A stretch of DNA of 64,000 nt from Flavobacterium sp. ACN6 (GCF_002304005.1 NZ_MRCQ01000003.1:62001-126000); one strand, 5' to 3'. Shown: positions 52,267 to 60,908, counted from the first letter of the stretch. The notes: generated from the letters alone by a model not told the origin. Made by a program: numbers and translations.

Positions 52267-53178
52267 ATGAAAAAACTTCTTTTACTTTTTATCGTTCTTA
52301 CACTAAATTCACTTCAAGCGCAAGAAGTTAAAACGCTGACTTATTTCCAAAACGACACCTTAAAGCTGGATTTAGATTTATACCTGCCGAAGAAAAAAGC
52401 GGGTGAAAAAATCCCTTTAATTCTATTTGCTTTTGGCGGCGGATTTTCTGGCGGTGAACGTACAAGCGAAAAAGACTTCGGGAAATTTATGGCGCAAAAC
52501 GGTTATGCAGTAGCCAGTATTTCATACAGTTTATATATGAAAGGAAAAGATTTTGGATGTGGCGGCATTTTAACTGAAAAAATAAAAGCAATTCAGATTG
52601 GCGTGAGTGATATGTGGCAGGCAACTTCGTATTTAATCGAAAACGCAGCTAAATATAACCTTGACACTTCAAAATTCTTTATTTCTGGAATCAGTGCTGG
52701 AGCGGAAATTGGTTTTCACGCTTCTTTCTGGGATTATAAATTGATGAATTTATACAAAAGTAATTTACCTGAAAATTTCAAATACAAAGGTTTTATTGGC
52801 GGTTCTGGTGCGATTCAGGATATTAATTTGATTACGAAAGAAAAAGCAATTCCGATGTTGTTGGCACACGGAAGCAATGACGATACAGTTCCTTACAATG
52901 CAGGTTCGCATCGCTCCTGCCCAACAAATGCTTCTGGCTGGCTGATTTTATTTGGTTCTTATGCAGTTTACAATCACATGAACGCCTTACATAAAGATAT
53001 TGAACTGATTACTTTTTGCGGCGGCGGACATGAATTCTCAGGTTATCTTTTTCACGAAGGACAACAATATGTTTTAGATTTTGTAAATGATGTTTTGAAA
53101 GGAAAGAAATTTGAATCGCATTTGATAATTCCTTCTAAAAATGGAAAAGGTTCTGGAGGATATTTGTTTTGTGAGTAG
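52267..53178 (+). CDS. exported alpha/beta hydrolase (esterase-like)
   Basis: The ATG at 52267 gives 303 residues beginning with a signal peptide (MKKLLLLFIVLTLNSLQAQ). The oxyanion motif FAFGGGFSGGER (about 55-65), the nucleophile GISAGA (Ser143), the acidic HGSNDDTVP (about 205) and GGGHEFS provide a complete triad. This is the BD-FAE/acetyl-xylan-esterase-like layout of secreted Bacteroidota carboxylesterases. The C-terminus does not show a type IX sorting domain, so it is likely periplasmic. No polysaccharide genes are adjacent, so the substrate is open. Confidence 0.87.
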   Translation: MKKLLLLFIVLTLNSLQAQEVKTLTYFQNDTLKLDLDLYLPKKKAGEKIPLILFAFGGGFSGGERTSEKDFGKFMAQNGYAVASISYSLYMKGKDFGCGGILTEKIKAIQIGVSDMWQATSYLIENAAKYNLDTSKFFISGISAGAEIGFHASFWDYKLMNLYKSNLPENFKYKGFIGGSGAIQDINLITKEKAIPMLLAHGSNDDTVPYNAGSHRSCPTNASGWLILFGSYAVYNHMNALHKDIELITFCGGGHEFSGYLFHEGQQYVLDFVNDVLKGKKFESHLIIPSKNGKGSGGYLFCE

Positions 53179-53182
53179 TTAA

Positions 53183-53490
53183 TTTGGCTAAAGCCGAAAT
53201 CTAGATTTCATTAAATCCGTTGGTTAAAACCAACGGCAATTCAAAATTACAATTTGACTTCCTGCAAGGCTTCCAAAACCTTGTAGGTATTTATTTTTTA
53301 CCCATCTTGAGAAAAAGCTTCAGAGAAGCGAAATATTTATAGAGAATTCAATTTTCAGATATCAAAAGCTCCAACGGAGCGACAACATTTCACCCCGATG
53401 GGGTTTTATATTTAGGTGCCTAAAATTTCCTATAAATATTTCGTCGCGATGGGACTATAAACTTGAATTTGTTTTGGAGAAAGTGTAGCA
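53183..53490 (+). repeat. hairpin-mosaic tandem unit 1
   Basis: This is the first of four units of about 307 bp. The conserved order is: CGTTGGTT/AACCAACG hairpin (53219), CAAGG/CCTTG hairpin (53264), GCTTC/GAAGC (53318), GCTCC/GGAGC (53368), CCCC/GGGG (53392) and a GTCGC/GGGAC-like hairpin (53442). They are joined by constant AT-rich spacers such as GAGAATTCAATTTTCAGATA. No coding potential. Confidence 0.88.
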
Positions 53491-53798
53491 TTGGGCTAAA
53501 ACTGAATCTAAAAATCATTAAAATCCGTTGGTTAAAACCAACGGCAATTCAAAATTACAATTTGGCTTCCTGCAAGGTTTCCAAAACCTTGTAGGTATTT
53601 ATCTTTACCCATCTTGAGAAAAAGCTTCGGAAAAGCAAAATATTTATAGAGAATTCAATTTTCAGATATCAAAAGCTCCAGCGGAGCGACAACATTTTAC
53701 CCCGATAGGGTTTTATATTTAGGTGCCTAAAATTTCCTATAAATATTTCGTCCCGATGGGACTATAAACTTGAATTTGTTTTGGAGAAAGTGTAGCAT
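53491..53798 (+). repeat. hairpin-mosaic tandem unit 2
   Basis: The second unit is nearly identical to unit 3. The GTCCC-GAT-GGGAC hairpin is perfect here. Its CGTTGG hairpin begins 308 bp after that of unit 1. Confidence 0.9.
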
Positions 53799-54105
53799 TG
53801 GGCTAAAACTGAATCTAAAAATCATTAAAATCCGTTGGTTAAAACCAACGGCAATTCAAAATTACAATTTGGCTTCCTGCAAGGTTTCCAAAACCTTGTA
53901 GGTATTTATTTTTACCCATCTTGAGAAAAAGCTTCGGAGAAGCAAAATATTTATAGAGAATTCAATTTTCAGATATCAAAAGCTCAAGAGGAGCGACAAC
54001 ATTTCACCCCGATGGGGTTTTATATTTATATGCATAAAATTTTCTATAAACATTTCGTCCCGATGGGACTATAAACTTGAATTTGTTTTGGAGAAAGTGT
54101 AGCAT
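53799..54105 (+). repeat. hairpin-mosaic tandem unit 3
   Basis: The third unit repeats all six hairpins at a 307-bp offset. The GCTCC/GGAGC stem is degraded here (GCTCAAGAGGAGC), the others are kept. Confidence 0.9.
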
Positions 54106-54400
54106 TGAGCTAAAGCTGAATCTAAAAATCATTCAAAACGTTGGTTAAATCCAATAGCAATTAAAAATATCAGTCAGCTTCCTGCAAGGTTTCCAAAACC
54201 TTGTAGGTATTTATTTTCTACCCTTTTTAACAAAAAGCTTCGGAGAAGCGAAATATTTATAGAGAATTCAATTTTCAGATATCAAAAGCTCCAGCGGAGC
54301 GACATATAAATTACACAAACGTTTCACCCCGCTGGGGTTTTATATTTGGGGTGTAAAATTTTCTATAAACATTTCGTCCCGATGGGACTTTTAATAAAAC
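54106..54400 (+). repeat. hairpin-mosaic tandem unit 4 (degenerate)
   Basis: The fourth unit has a decayed CGTTGG hairpin (GTTGGTTAAATCCAATA) and a modified spacer after GCTCC, but the CAAGG, GCTTC, GCTCC, CCCC and GTCCC hairpins persist. Confidence 0.85.
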
Positions 54401-54447
54401 GATTGAAACCGCTAATTATTCAATAAAAAATATTTAGACCTCAACTC

Positions 54448-54555
54448 CTTCAAGGTTTCCAAAACCTTGTAGGTATTTCATGATTGCGTGATTTACAGCT
54501 TTAGATTAGCTTAAACTAAAGATACCTAGAAGGTTTTGGAAACCTTGCAGGAAAG
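54448..54555. repeat. two extra CAAGGTTT hairpins in inverted orientation
   Basis: A further copy of CAAGGTTTCCAAAACCTTG with its AGGTATTT flank lies at 54450-54479. The reverse complement of the same element (TACCTAGAAGG ... CTTGCAGGAA) lies at 54522-54553. They terminate the array. Confidence 0.85.
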
Positions 54556-54599
54556 GTAACATTAAAATTTTTCCAAAAACAAAACCAATATTTCCCTCT

Positions 54600-54690
54600 T
54601 AGCCCTGATTGAGGCGGTATCCTTTTTTGGTCTCGTTTTTTTCTAACGAGACCAAAAAAGATTGAGCCGAAAGCAGGAACCATTTATCCT
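54600..54690. repeat. long-stem intergenic element
   Basis: A perfect 16-bp stem CTTTTTTGGTCTCGTT / AACGAGACCAAAAAAG (54622-54660, loop 7) is flanked by AGCCCTGATTGAGGCGG and ATTGAGCCGAAAGCAGGA. The outer CCTG and CAGG can also pair. From memory, similar CCCTGAT...GCAGGA-bounded hairpins are scattered between genes in Bacteroidota. No T run follows. Confidence 0.65.
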
Positions 54691-54775
54691 AAAAATGCCA
54701 AATCTTTCGCTTCTAGTAAATATTCTTTTTAATTACGAATAAGTTTAGGTAAATTTGCGCTTTATTTTTAGAATA

Positions 54776-55309
54776 GTGCAAAAAGAAATTATAGTCTTGC
54801 TTGGCGGACCTGGTACTGGAAAATCGACTCTTATTAACGAATTGGTAGCTCGTGGCTTTTGCTGCTATCCTGAAATCTCTAGACAGGTAACCATGAAAGC
54901 GCAGCAGGAAGGTATTGAACAACTGTTTTTGGAACAGCCTCTTTTGTTTAGCGAAATGCTTTTGGAAGGGCGTATTGAACAATATCAAAATGCTCTCGAA
55001 GAACCTGATAATGTGGTTTTTATCGACAGAGGAATTCCTGATGTTGTGGCTTATATGGATTATATTGGCGACGAATATCCGGAGCGTTTTACAAAGGCGT
55101 GCGAAGATTATAAATACTCTAAAACTTTTATTCTGCCGCCGTGGGAAGAGATTTACCAAAGCGATACGGAGCGTTATGAAAATTTTGAGCAGGCAGTTAA
55201 AATTCAGGAACATCTAATTGAAACGTATAAAAAATACGGTTACAAATTGATTGAAGTTCCAAAAGATACGGTAGAAAACAGAATTCTTTATATCTTAGAT
55301 AAAATTTAG
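54776..55309 (+). CDS. small P-loop ATPase
   Basis: The GTG at 54776 gives 177 residues beginning MQKEIIVLLGGPGTGKST. The open frame extends seven codons upstream to a TTG that lies inside a likely -7 element (TAAATTTG, 54750), so the GTG is preferred. The P-loop GGPGTGKS is at residues 10-17, and FIDRGIPDVVAYM looks like a switch or Walker B region. It resembles the AAA_28-type kinase-like NTPases found in many bacteria. Function unknown. It precedes recQ by 63 bp on the same strand. Confidence 0.8.
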   Translation: MQKEIIVLLGGPGTGKSTLINELVARGFCCYPEISRQVTMKAQQEGIEQLFLEQPLLFSEMLLEGRIEQYQNALEEPDNVVFIDRGIPDVVAYMDYIGDEYPERFTKACEDYKYSKTFILPPWEEIYQSDTERYENFEQAVKIQEHLIETYKKYGYKLIEVPKDTVENRILYILDKI

Positions 55310-55372
55310 CGACGAGTTTAAAGTTGTGAGACTAGAACTGTTTTCTGAATTTTTAACTTTAAAACTAAAGCA

Positions 55373-57268
55373 ATGCTCGGAGCACAGGATATTCTTCTAA
55401 AATACTGGAAACACGACAGTTTTAGACCGTTGCAAAAAGAAATTATTGATTCTGTTCTTGATGGACAGGATACTTTTGCAGTACTTCCGACTGGGGGCGG
55501 AAAATCAATTTGTTTTCAGGTGCCCGCGATGATGCAGGAAGGAATTTGTCTGGTAATTTCTCCCTTGATTGCTTTGATGAAAGATCAGGTAATGAATTTG
55601 CAGAAAAGAGAAATTAAAGCAATTGCTCTTACAGGTGGTATTCATACGGAAGAAATTATTGATCTTTTGGATAACTGCCAATTTGGGAATTATAAATTTC
55701 TTTATCTCTCTCCAGAACGTTTGCAATCCGATTGGATTTTGGAGCGTATCAAAAATCTTCCTATAAATTTAATTGCTATTGATGAAGCGCATTGTGTTTC
55801 GCAATGGGGACATGATTTTAGGCCTGCATATCTTAAAATCTCTGAACTAAAGAAATTTTTTCCAAAGATTCCATTTTTAGCTTTGACAGCGACAGCAACT
55901 CCAAGGGTTATTGAAGATATTAGAACGCAATTGGAATTAAAAAATCCGAAACATTTTCAGCAGTCGTTTGAGCGAAAAAATATCGCTTATATGGTTTTTG
56001 AAGTGGAAGATAAACTATATCGTACGGAACAAATTCTTAAAAAAAATCCGCAACCTTCTATTATATATGTTCGAAATCGTAAGTCTTGTCTAAACATTTC
56101 TTCGCAGTTACAGTCTTTAGGTTTTTCAGCAACATATTATCACGGCGGACTTTCGGCAAAAGAAAAAGACAAAAACATGCAGTTGTGGATGTCAGAACAA
56201 GCGCAGGTTATTGTGGCTACGAATGCTTTTGGAATGGGAATTGACAAAGACAATGTTAAAACGGTTATTCATACCCAGCTTCCAGAAAATCTTGAAAATT
56301 ACTATCAGGAATCTGGAAGAGCGGGACGAAATGGCGAAAAGGCTTTTTCGGTTTTGCTCTACAATAATTCTGATGCAACACAAACCGAACAGCAGTTTTT
56401 AAGTATTCTTCCTGACAAGAAGTTTCTAAAAACGATGTACATCAAACTTTGCAACTATTTTCAAATTGCTTATGGAGAAGGTTTGGATGATTCTTTTTCG
56501 TTTAAACTGAATCATTTTTGCAACAAATACGACTTCCCTACTCTAAAAACTTATAATGCTTTGCAGTTTTTGAGTCAGCAGGGAATTATTACAATGTCTC
56601 AGGAATTCTCAGAAAAAATTAGCATTCAGTTTTTGCTCGAATCTAGGGAAGTAATTCGATATATGAGTTTGAATCCGAATGATGAAGAAATTATTTTAGC
56701 AATTCTAAGAACTTATCCTGGAGTTTATGAGGTAAAAGCAAATCTTAATCTAGGGTTGATTGCAAAAAAATCAAATCATTCTGAAGAACAGGTTACCGCG
56801 CTTTTAGAAAAATTACAGGAAAAAGAAATTATAGAATACAAGTCTAAAAATAACGACGCTACTATATTATTTAACGAAGTCCGCGAAGACGATCATACCA
56901 TAAATAGGGTTTCGAAATATTTAGAAAAACAAAATCAAATTAAACAAGAACAGCTTTTATCTGTTTTACATTATATAAAAGACGCTAAAACTTGTAAAAA
57001 CAGATTAGTCTTAGCTTATTTTGGTGAAGAAACCACCGAAAACTGCGGTATTTGTTCGTACTGTATTACACAAAAAGGAAAAATAACAGAAGCTGATTCG
57101 ATTGCTGACAAGATTTTATCTTTGCTCAAAACTGCGTCTTTGACTTCGAGAGAAATTGAGAACCAAATAAAAATGGATACTAAAGACATTATTTCGGTTC
57201 TTCAGGAATTGCTCGAAAATAATCATATTACCATACAAGCGAATAATAAATACACTTTAAAATTATAA
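55373..57268 (+). CDS. recQ: ATP-dependent DNA helicase RecQ
   Basis: The 631-residue protein has superfamily II motifs. Walker A is PTGGGKSICFQ (about 39-49), DEAHCVSQWGHDFRP places DEAH at 137-140, motif III is ALTATATP, and motif VI is QESGRAGRNG. The zinc cluster CKNRL ... CGICSYC lies near 542-565, and a winged-helix-like tail ends the protein. A C-terminal HRDC domain as in E. coli is not obvious. RecQ unwinds 3' tails and forks in repair. Its stop overlaps the fmt start by one base. Confidence 0.94.
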   Translation: MLGAQDILLKYWKHDSFRPLQKEIIDSVLDGQDTFAVLPTGGGKSICFQVPAMMQEGICLVISPLIALMKDQVMNLQKREIKAIALTGGIHTEEIIDLLDNCQFGNYKFLYLSPERLQSDWILERIKNLPINLIAIDEAHCVSQWGHDFRPAYLKISELKKFFPKIPFLALTATATPRVIEDIRTQLELKNPKHFQQSFERKNIAYMVFEVEDKLYRTEQILKKNPQPSIIYVRNRKSCLNISSQLQSLGFSATYYHGGLSAKEKDKNMQLWMSEQAQVIVATNAFGMGIDKDNVKTVIHTQLPENLENYYQESGRAGRNGEKAFSVLLYNNSDATQTEQQFLSILPDKKFLKTMYIKLCNYFQIAYGEGLDDSFSFKLNHFCNKYDFPTLKTYNALQFLSQQGIITMSQEFSEKISIQFLLESREVIRYMSLNPNDEEIILAILRTYPGVYEVKANLNLGLIAKKSNHSEEQVTALLEKLQEKEIIEYKSKNNDATILFNEVREDDHTINRVSKYLEKQNQIKQEQLLSVLHYIKDAKTCKNRLVLAYFGEETTENCGICSYCITQKGKITEADSIADKILSLLKTASLTSREIENQIKMDTKDIISVLQELLENNHITIQANNKYTLKL

Positions 57269-58215
57269 TGGAGAAATTGAGAATTATATTTATGGGAACG
57301 CCAGAATTTGCTGTAGGCATTTTGGACACCATTATTAAAAATAACTATGAAGTTGTCGGCGTGATTACTGCTGCAGACAAACCAGCAGGACGCGGACAAA
57401 AAATAAAATATTCAGCTGTAAAAGAATATGCACTAGCTAATAATCTTACTTTATTACAGCCTACCAATTTAAAAGACGAGAATTTTCTAGCCGAACTAAA
57501 AGCTTTAAATGCCAATTTACAAATAGTAGTTGCTTTTAGAATGTTACCAAAAGTAGTTTGGGAAATGCCAAGTTTAGGAACTTTTAATCTTCATGCATCT
57601 TTGCTTCCAAATTATCGCGGCGCCGCTCCTATAAACTGGGCAATTATTAATGGAGAAACCAAAACTGGAGTTACAACATTCTTTATTGATGATAAAATTG
57701 ATACTGGTGCTATGATTTTAAATTCTGAAATCGCAATTGAACCGGAAGAAACTGCTGGACAATTACACGATCGATTGATGAATTTAGGAAGCACGACCGT
57801 AATTGATACTTTAAAAGTTATTGAAAACGGAAATGTTACAACAACTATTCAAGAAGATAACTCCGATATCAAAACTGCTTATAAATTAAATAAGGAAAAT
57901 TGCAAAATCGACTGGACAAAATCTGGAGAAGAAATCAATAATCTAATTCGAGGTTTAAGTCCTTATCCAGCTTCTTGGTGTTTTTTAAAGGATCAGAATG
58001 ATGAACTAAATATTAAAATATATGAGGCAAAATTGATTTCAGAACCCCATTCTTATGAAGTTGGAAAAGTAATTAGTTCAAAAAAAGAAATCAAGATTGC
58101 AATAAAAGAGGGCTTTATTCAGTTATTAAGTCTACAATTTCCAGGAAAAAAGAGAATGCTTGCTTCTGAATTATTAAATGGGGTAAGCTTTTCAGATGTT
58201 GCAAAAGTGTATTAA
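57268..58215 (+). CDS. fmt: methionyl-tRNA formyltransferase
   Basis: The 315-residue enzyme formylates initiator Met-tRNA. The N-terminal domain begins LRIIFMGTPEFAVGILD and has the folate-binding NLHASLLPNYRGAAPINWAI block with the catalytic Asn/His/Asp arrangement (GVTTFFIDDKIDTGA). The C-terminal OB-like domain (about 208-310) includes INNLIRGLSPYPASW. The length is typical. It overlaps recQ by one base; def is not nearby. Translation coupling with recQ is suggested by the TAATG overlap. Confidence 0.95.
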   Translation: MEKLRIIFMGTPEFAVGILDTIIKNNYEVVGVITAADKPAGRGQKIKYSAVKEYALANNLTLLQPTNLKDENFLAELKALNANLQIVVAFRMLPKVVWEMPSLGTFNLHASLLPNYRGAAPINWAIINGETKTGVTTFFIDDKIDTGAMILNSEIAIEPEETAGQLHDRLMNLGSTTVIDTLKVIENGNVTTTIQEDNSDIKTAYKLNKENCKIDWTKSGEEINNLIRGLSPYPASWCFLKDQNDELNIKIYEAKLISEPHSYEVGKVISSKKEIKIAIKEGFIQLLSLQFPGKKRMLASELLNGVSFSDVAKVY

Positions 58216-58321
58216 GGTCAGTAAAACAGGGGTTTGTACTTGTTTTGAATCGATGAATAACACTGTTTATGAACAAAAAAAGCAAGTTATCAACAATTTT
58301 TACTAAAATTAAAGAAAACAC

Positions 58322-58351
58322 TTGCACGCAACGGATTTCCTACTAAATTTG
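58322..58351 (+). promoter_or_regulatory. Bacteroidota-type promoter of the HU gene
   Basis: TTG (58322-58324), 19 bp and TAAATTTG (58344-58351) match the consensus exactly, 44 bp upstream of the ATG. Confidence 0.9.
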
Positions 58352-58395
58352 TGTATTAACAATTTTTTTTAACCAACAATTAATAACTAATTATT

Positions 58396-58668
58396 ATGAA
58401 CAAATCAGAATTAATCGATGCTATCGCTGCTGATGCAGGAATTACAAAAGCTGCGGCGAAATTAGCTTTAGAGTCTTTTTTAGGTAATGTAGGAACTACT
58501 TTGAAAAAAGGTGGAAGAGTTTCATTAGTAGGTTTCGGATCATGGTCAGTATCTGCTAGAGCTGCTAGAGACGGTAGAAACCCTCAAACAGGAAAAACAA
58601 TCAAAATCGCAGCTAAGAATGTTGTAAAATTCAAAGCTGGAGCTGAATTAGAAGGTGCAGTGAACTAA
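58396..58668 (+). CDS. HU family DNA-binding protein
   Basis: The 90-residue protein is a standard HU: MNKSELIDAIAADAGITKAAA, the beta-arm GFGSWSVSARAARDGRNPQTGK with the intercalating Pro, and KFKAGAELEGAVN at the end. HU dimers bend and compact DNA. It has a strong promoter and terminator, as expected for an abundant nucleoid protein. Length and the NPxTG motif separate it from the long Bacteroidota HU-like proteins. Confidence 0.96.
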   Translation: MNKSELIDAIAADAGITKAAAKLALESFLGNVGTTLKKGGRVSLVGFGSWSVSARAARDGRNPQTGKTIKIAAKNVVKFKAGAELEGAVN

Positions 58669-58698
58669 GTAAGAAAGTTCTCTAAACTTATAATATAA

Positions 58699-58729
58699 TC
58701 AAAACCTTCCTCATGGAAGGTTTTTTTAT
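58699..58729 (+). terminator. HU terminator
   Basis: AAACCTTCC and GGAAGGTTT form a stem with a TCAT loop followed by a T run. Confidence 0.9.
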
Positions 58730-58796
58730 GCGGTTTAACGATTTTTTTTGTGATTTTAATTTTTTTATGATTAAATTTAATAAAAATTGTAACCGT

Positions 58797-59357
58797 ATGA
58801 TTTCAGAAAAATTAAAAAAAGGACACCTGCTTATTGCCGAGCCTTCAATAATTGGAGATTTATCATTTAACAGATCGGTAATTTTATTAGCAGACCATAA
58901 CAAAGAAGGATCAATAGGTTTTATCATTAATAAGCCATTAAAATATACTATTAATGATTTAATTCCTGAGATTGAAGCCAATTTCAAGATATATAACGGA
59001 GGCCCTGTAGAACAAGACAACCTATATTTCATTCACAATATTCCAGAATTAATCCCAAATAGTGTGGAGATTTCTAATGGAATTTATTGGGGAGGCGATT
59101 TTGAATCAACCAAGGACTTAATAAACGACGGATCTATTAACAAAAATAATATTCGTTTTTTCTTAGGTTATACTGGCTGGGACGAAAATCAGCTTGAAAG
59201 TGAGATGCAGGGAAACTCTTGGATTATTGCCGATAATAATTATAAAAATAAAATTATCGGAAAATCTACCACCCACTTTTGGAAAGAGCAGATCATTGAA
59301 CTTGGAGGCGATTACCTTATATGGTCTAATGCACCAGAAAATCCATATCTGAATTAA
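58797..59357 (+). CDS. YqgE/AlgH family protein
   Basis: From the ATG at 58797 it has 186 residues, the usual YqgE/AlgH length, and begins MISEKLKKGHLLIAEPSI. The open frame reaches 58713, inside the HU terminator, so the upstream Met codons are unlikely. Family blocks are GSIGFIINKPL, YNGGPVEQDNLYFIH and FLGYTGWDENQLESEM. AlgH was first linked to alginate regulation in Pseudomonas; the biochemical role is unsettled. It is convergent with the aminotransferase gene and overlaps it by 4 bp. Confidence 0.92.
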   Translation: MISEKLKKGHLLIAEPSIIGDLSFNRSVILLADHNKEGSIGFIINKPLKYTINDLIPEIEANFKIYNGGPVEQDNLYFIHNIPELIPNSVEISNGIYWGGDFESTKDLINDGSINKNNIRFFLGYTGWDENQLESEMQGNSWIIADNNYKNKIIGKSTTHFWKEQIIELGGDYLIWSNAPENPYLN

Positions 59358-60193
59358 TTTTCAGAAATGGATTCATTCAATTTCTGCACTAATAAATGCG
59401 CCAGATTAGTTGTAAACTCCTTTTTTCGATATTTAGTTATCGGCTGTATTCCCATGATTACATTTGTCAGGAATAATTCATCTGCTTTTTGAAGATCGAA
59501 AGGTGAAATTATCTCCTCTGAAATTTCTATGCCTTCTATTTTCTTCGCTAATGCTAAAATTTGCTTGCGCATGATTCCGTTCAAGGCTCCTTCTGAAACT
59601 GGCGGTGTAACTAGTTTATTTCCTGTTACCATAAAAATATTCCCCTGAAGTGCTTCTACTACATTTTTGCTGTCATTTAGCAAAATACAATTAGCAAGAT
59701 CATTTTCATGAGCATAAATACTTCCTGTGATATGAATCATCTTATTAGTCGTTTTAAGAGACGATAATAATTGTTTTGTCACATAGAAATCTTTATATAA
59801 ATCTACTTCGTATTCGTTTGAATTTAAAGCATAAGAAGTATTTTCCAAAGCAGATGCTTTGATTAAAAATGAAATTTCGTTTGTTTTAGGAAGATATAAT
59901 CCACCATCATTTCTAAAAACGGTAATTCTAGCTCTAGCCGAAGAAGATATTCCTTGTTCTTTTACCAAATTAAGGATTTGCTCTTCGAAATATTCCATTG
60001 TAAAATTCATTGGAATCATCATTCTAACTACCCGCATAGAAGCCATTAATCTAAAATAATGATCTTCAAGGAACAAAATTTTTCCGCTGACAATTTTTAC
60101 TGTTTCAAAAACACCGTCTCCATATAGGAAAGCGCGGTTCTGAGTTAATATATTACTATCTTCCTGCGCTATATTTCCGTTAAAATTAATCAT
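59354..60193 (-). CDS. class IV aminotransferase / aminodeoxychorismate lyase-like
   Basis: The 279-residue fold-type IV PLP enzyme starts with the typical RAFLYGDGVFETVKI block. The PLP lysine is probably in SSLKTTNKM, followed by a GALNGIMRKQILALA phosphate-binding region. This family covers 4-amino-4-deoxychorismate lyase (PabC), branched-chain and D-amino-acid aminotransferases. The length and FxDGVFE-like start lean to PabC in folate synthesis, but no pabA/B is adjacent and substrate cannot be fixed. Confidence 0.87.
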   Translation of the reverse strand: MINFNGNIAQEDSNILTQNRAFLYGDGVFETVKIVSGKILFLEDHYFRLMASMRVVRMMIPMNFTMEYFEEQILNLVKEQGISSSARARITVFRNDGGLYLPKTNEISFLIKASALENTSYALNSNEYEVDLYKDFYVTKQLLSSLKTTNKMIHITGSIYAHENDLANCILLNDSKNVVEALQGNIFMVTGNKLVTPPVSEGALNGIMRKQILALAKKIEGIEISEEIISPFDLQKADELFLTNVIMGIQPITKYRKKEFTTNLAHLLVQKLNESISEN

Positions 60194-60223
60194 AAAAAAA
60201 CCCTGAATTTTGTTCAGGGCAAA
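60192..60223 (-). terminator. terminator after the START-like gene
   Basis: CCCTGAA and TTCAGGG form a stem with an A run on the left, between the START-like and aminotransferase genes. Confidence 0.82.
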
Positions 60224-60247
60224 TATAAGGTATAAAATAGAATTTTA

Positions 60248-60640
60248 CTAAACAGAGCCTATAAGATGTTTTAGGTCTGAGATTTGATTCTCCCACAATT
60301 GTTTAGCTTCACCTATTTCTTCTTTATCGGCAAAATCAACTACCATAAGCGATACATCTTTAGTCAATTCATCAACTAAAATATGAAGTTCGAAGAAGTA
60401 TTCAGTATCCTTACTACTGTCATCTACCCATTTAAATTTTACTTTTTCTCCAGTTTTTTTTGAAGCCAAGCGTGCTTTTTCCTGCGAATCGTTCCAGATG
60501 AAAGTAAAAAATTCACCTCTTGAATTAACATTGTCAGCAAACCATTCTGATAAACCTGACGGAGTTGATATATATTGATACAATAATTGCGGCGAAGAAT
60601 TGATCGGAAACTCGATTTCGTAACGTATTTTTGAATCCAT
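60248..60640 (-). CDS. START-like (AHSA1-type) domain protein
   Basis: The 130-residue soluble protein shows the small helix-grip fold typical of START/AHSA1: YEIEFPINSSPQLLYQYIST, a GLSEWFADNVN segment and a C-terminal amphipathic helix (AKQLWENQISDLKHLIG). The family forms a hydrophobic pocket; members bind lipids or act as co-chaperones. Nothing in the context points to a ligand. A TTG-N18-TATATTTC element on the minus strand at 60661-60689 is a possible promoter. Confidence 0.83.
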   Translation of the reverse strand: MDSKIRYEIEFPINSSPQLLYQYISTPSGLSEWFADNVNSRGEFFTFIWNDSQEKARLASKKTGEKVKFKWVDDSSKDTEYFFELHILVDELTKDVSLMVVDFADKEEIGEAKQLWENQISDLKHLIGSV

Positions 60641-60727
60641 GTGCTACTTTTAATTTTTTCGAAATATAAGAATATATGTCCAAAAACAATGCATAATTAA
60701 AAATATTTTTTTTTCTTCATTTTATAC

Positions 60728-60757
60728 TTGTACGCTTTAATATTATTTCTATCTTTG
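60728..60757 (+). promoter_or_regulatory. Bacteroidota-type promoter of the tRNA gene
   Basis: TTG (60728-60730), 19 bp and TATCTTTG (60750-60757) match the consensus exactly, 33 bp before the tRNA. Confidence 0.88.
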
Positions 60758-60789
60758 CACCCGCAATCAGGAATAATGATAGCAGTCCA

Positions 60790-60863
60790 GGCGAGGTAGC
60801 TCAGTTGGTTAGAGCGCAGGATTCATAACCCTGAGGTCACGGGTTCAACTCCCGTCCTCGCTA
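60790..60863 (+). tRNA. tRNA-Met (anticodon CAU)
   Basis: The 74-nt cloverleaf has acceptor strands GGCGAGG and CCTCGCT, D arm GCTCAGTTGGTTAGAGC, and anticodon arm CAGGA-TTCATAA-CCCTG with CAU at 60824-60826. The T arm is ACGGGTTCAACTCCCGT, with discriminator A. CCA is not encoded. The acceptor pairs, with G1-U72, differ from initiator tRNA, which has an unpaired 1:72, so an elongator Met tRNA is favoured; an Ile-CAU (lysidine) tRNA is an alternative. The anticodon stem closes with an A-C mismatch. Confidence 0.92.
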
Positions 60864-60869
60864 CAAGTA

Positions 60870-60908
60870 TAAAAAACACCACTTTTTCAAGTGGTGTTTT
60901 TTTTGTTT
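60870..60908 (+). terminator. tRNA terminator
   Basis: AAAACACCACTT and AAGTGGTGTTTT form a stem followed by a long T run directly after the tRNA. Confidence 0.92.

Noticed and set aside
53183..54400. CRISPR array
   Set aside because: The repeated units are about 307 bp and consist of hairpins without unique spacers; there are no cas genes nearby.
54755..54776. Upstream TTG start for the P-loop ATPase
   Set aside because: The TTG overlaps a likely -7 element (TAAATTTG). The GTG at 54776 gives a normal P-loop N-terminus.
54713..55213. 166-codon minus-strand reading frame
   Set aside because: It is entirely antisense to the P-loop ATPase gene, whose GGPGTGKST motif proves the plus-strand frame.
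58713..58797. Upstream ATG starts for the AlgH-like gene
   Set aside because: They would place the start inside the HU terminator and add a hydrophobic, Phe-rich extension not seen in the family.
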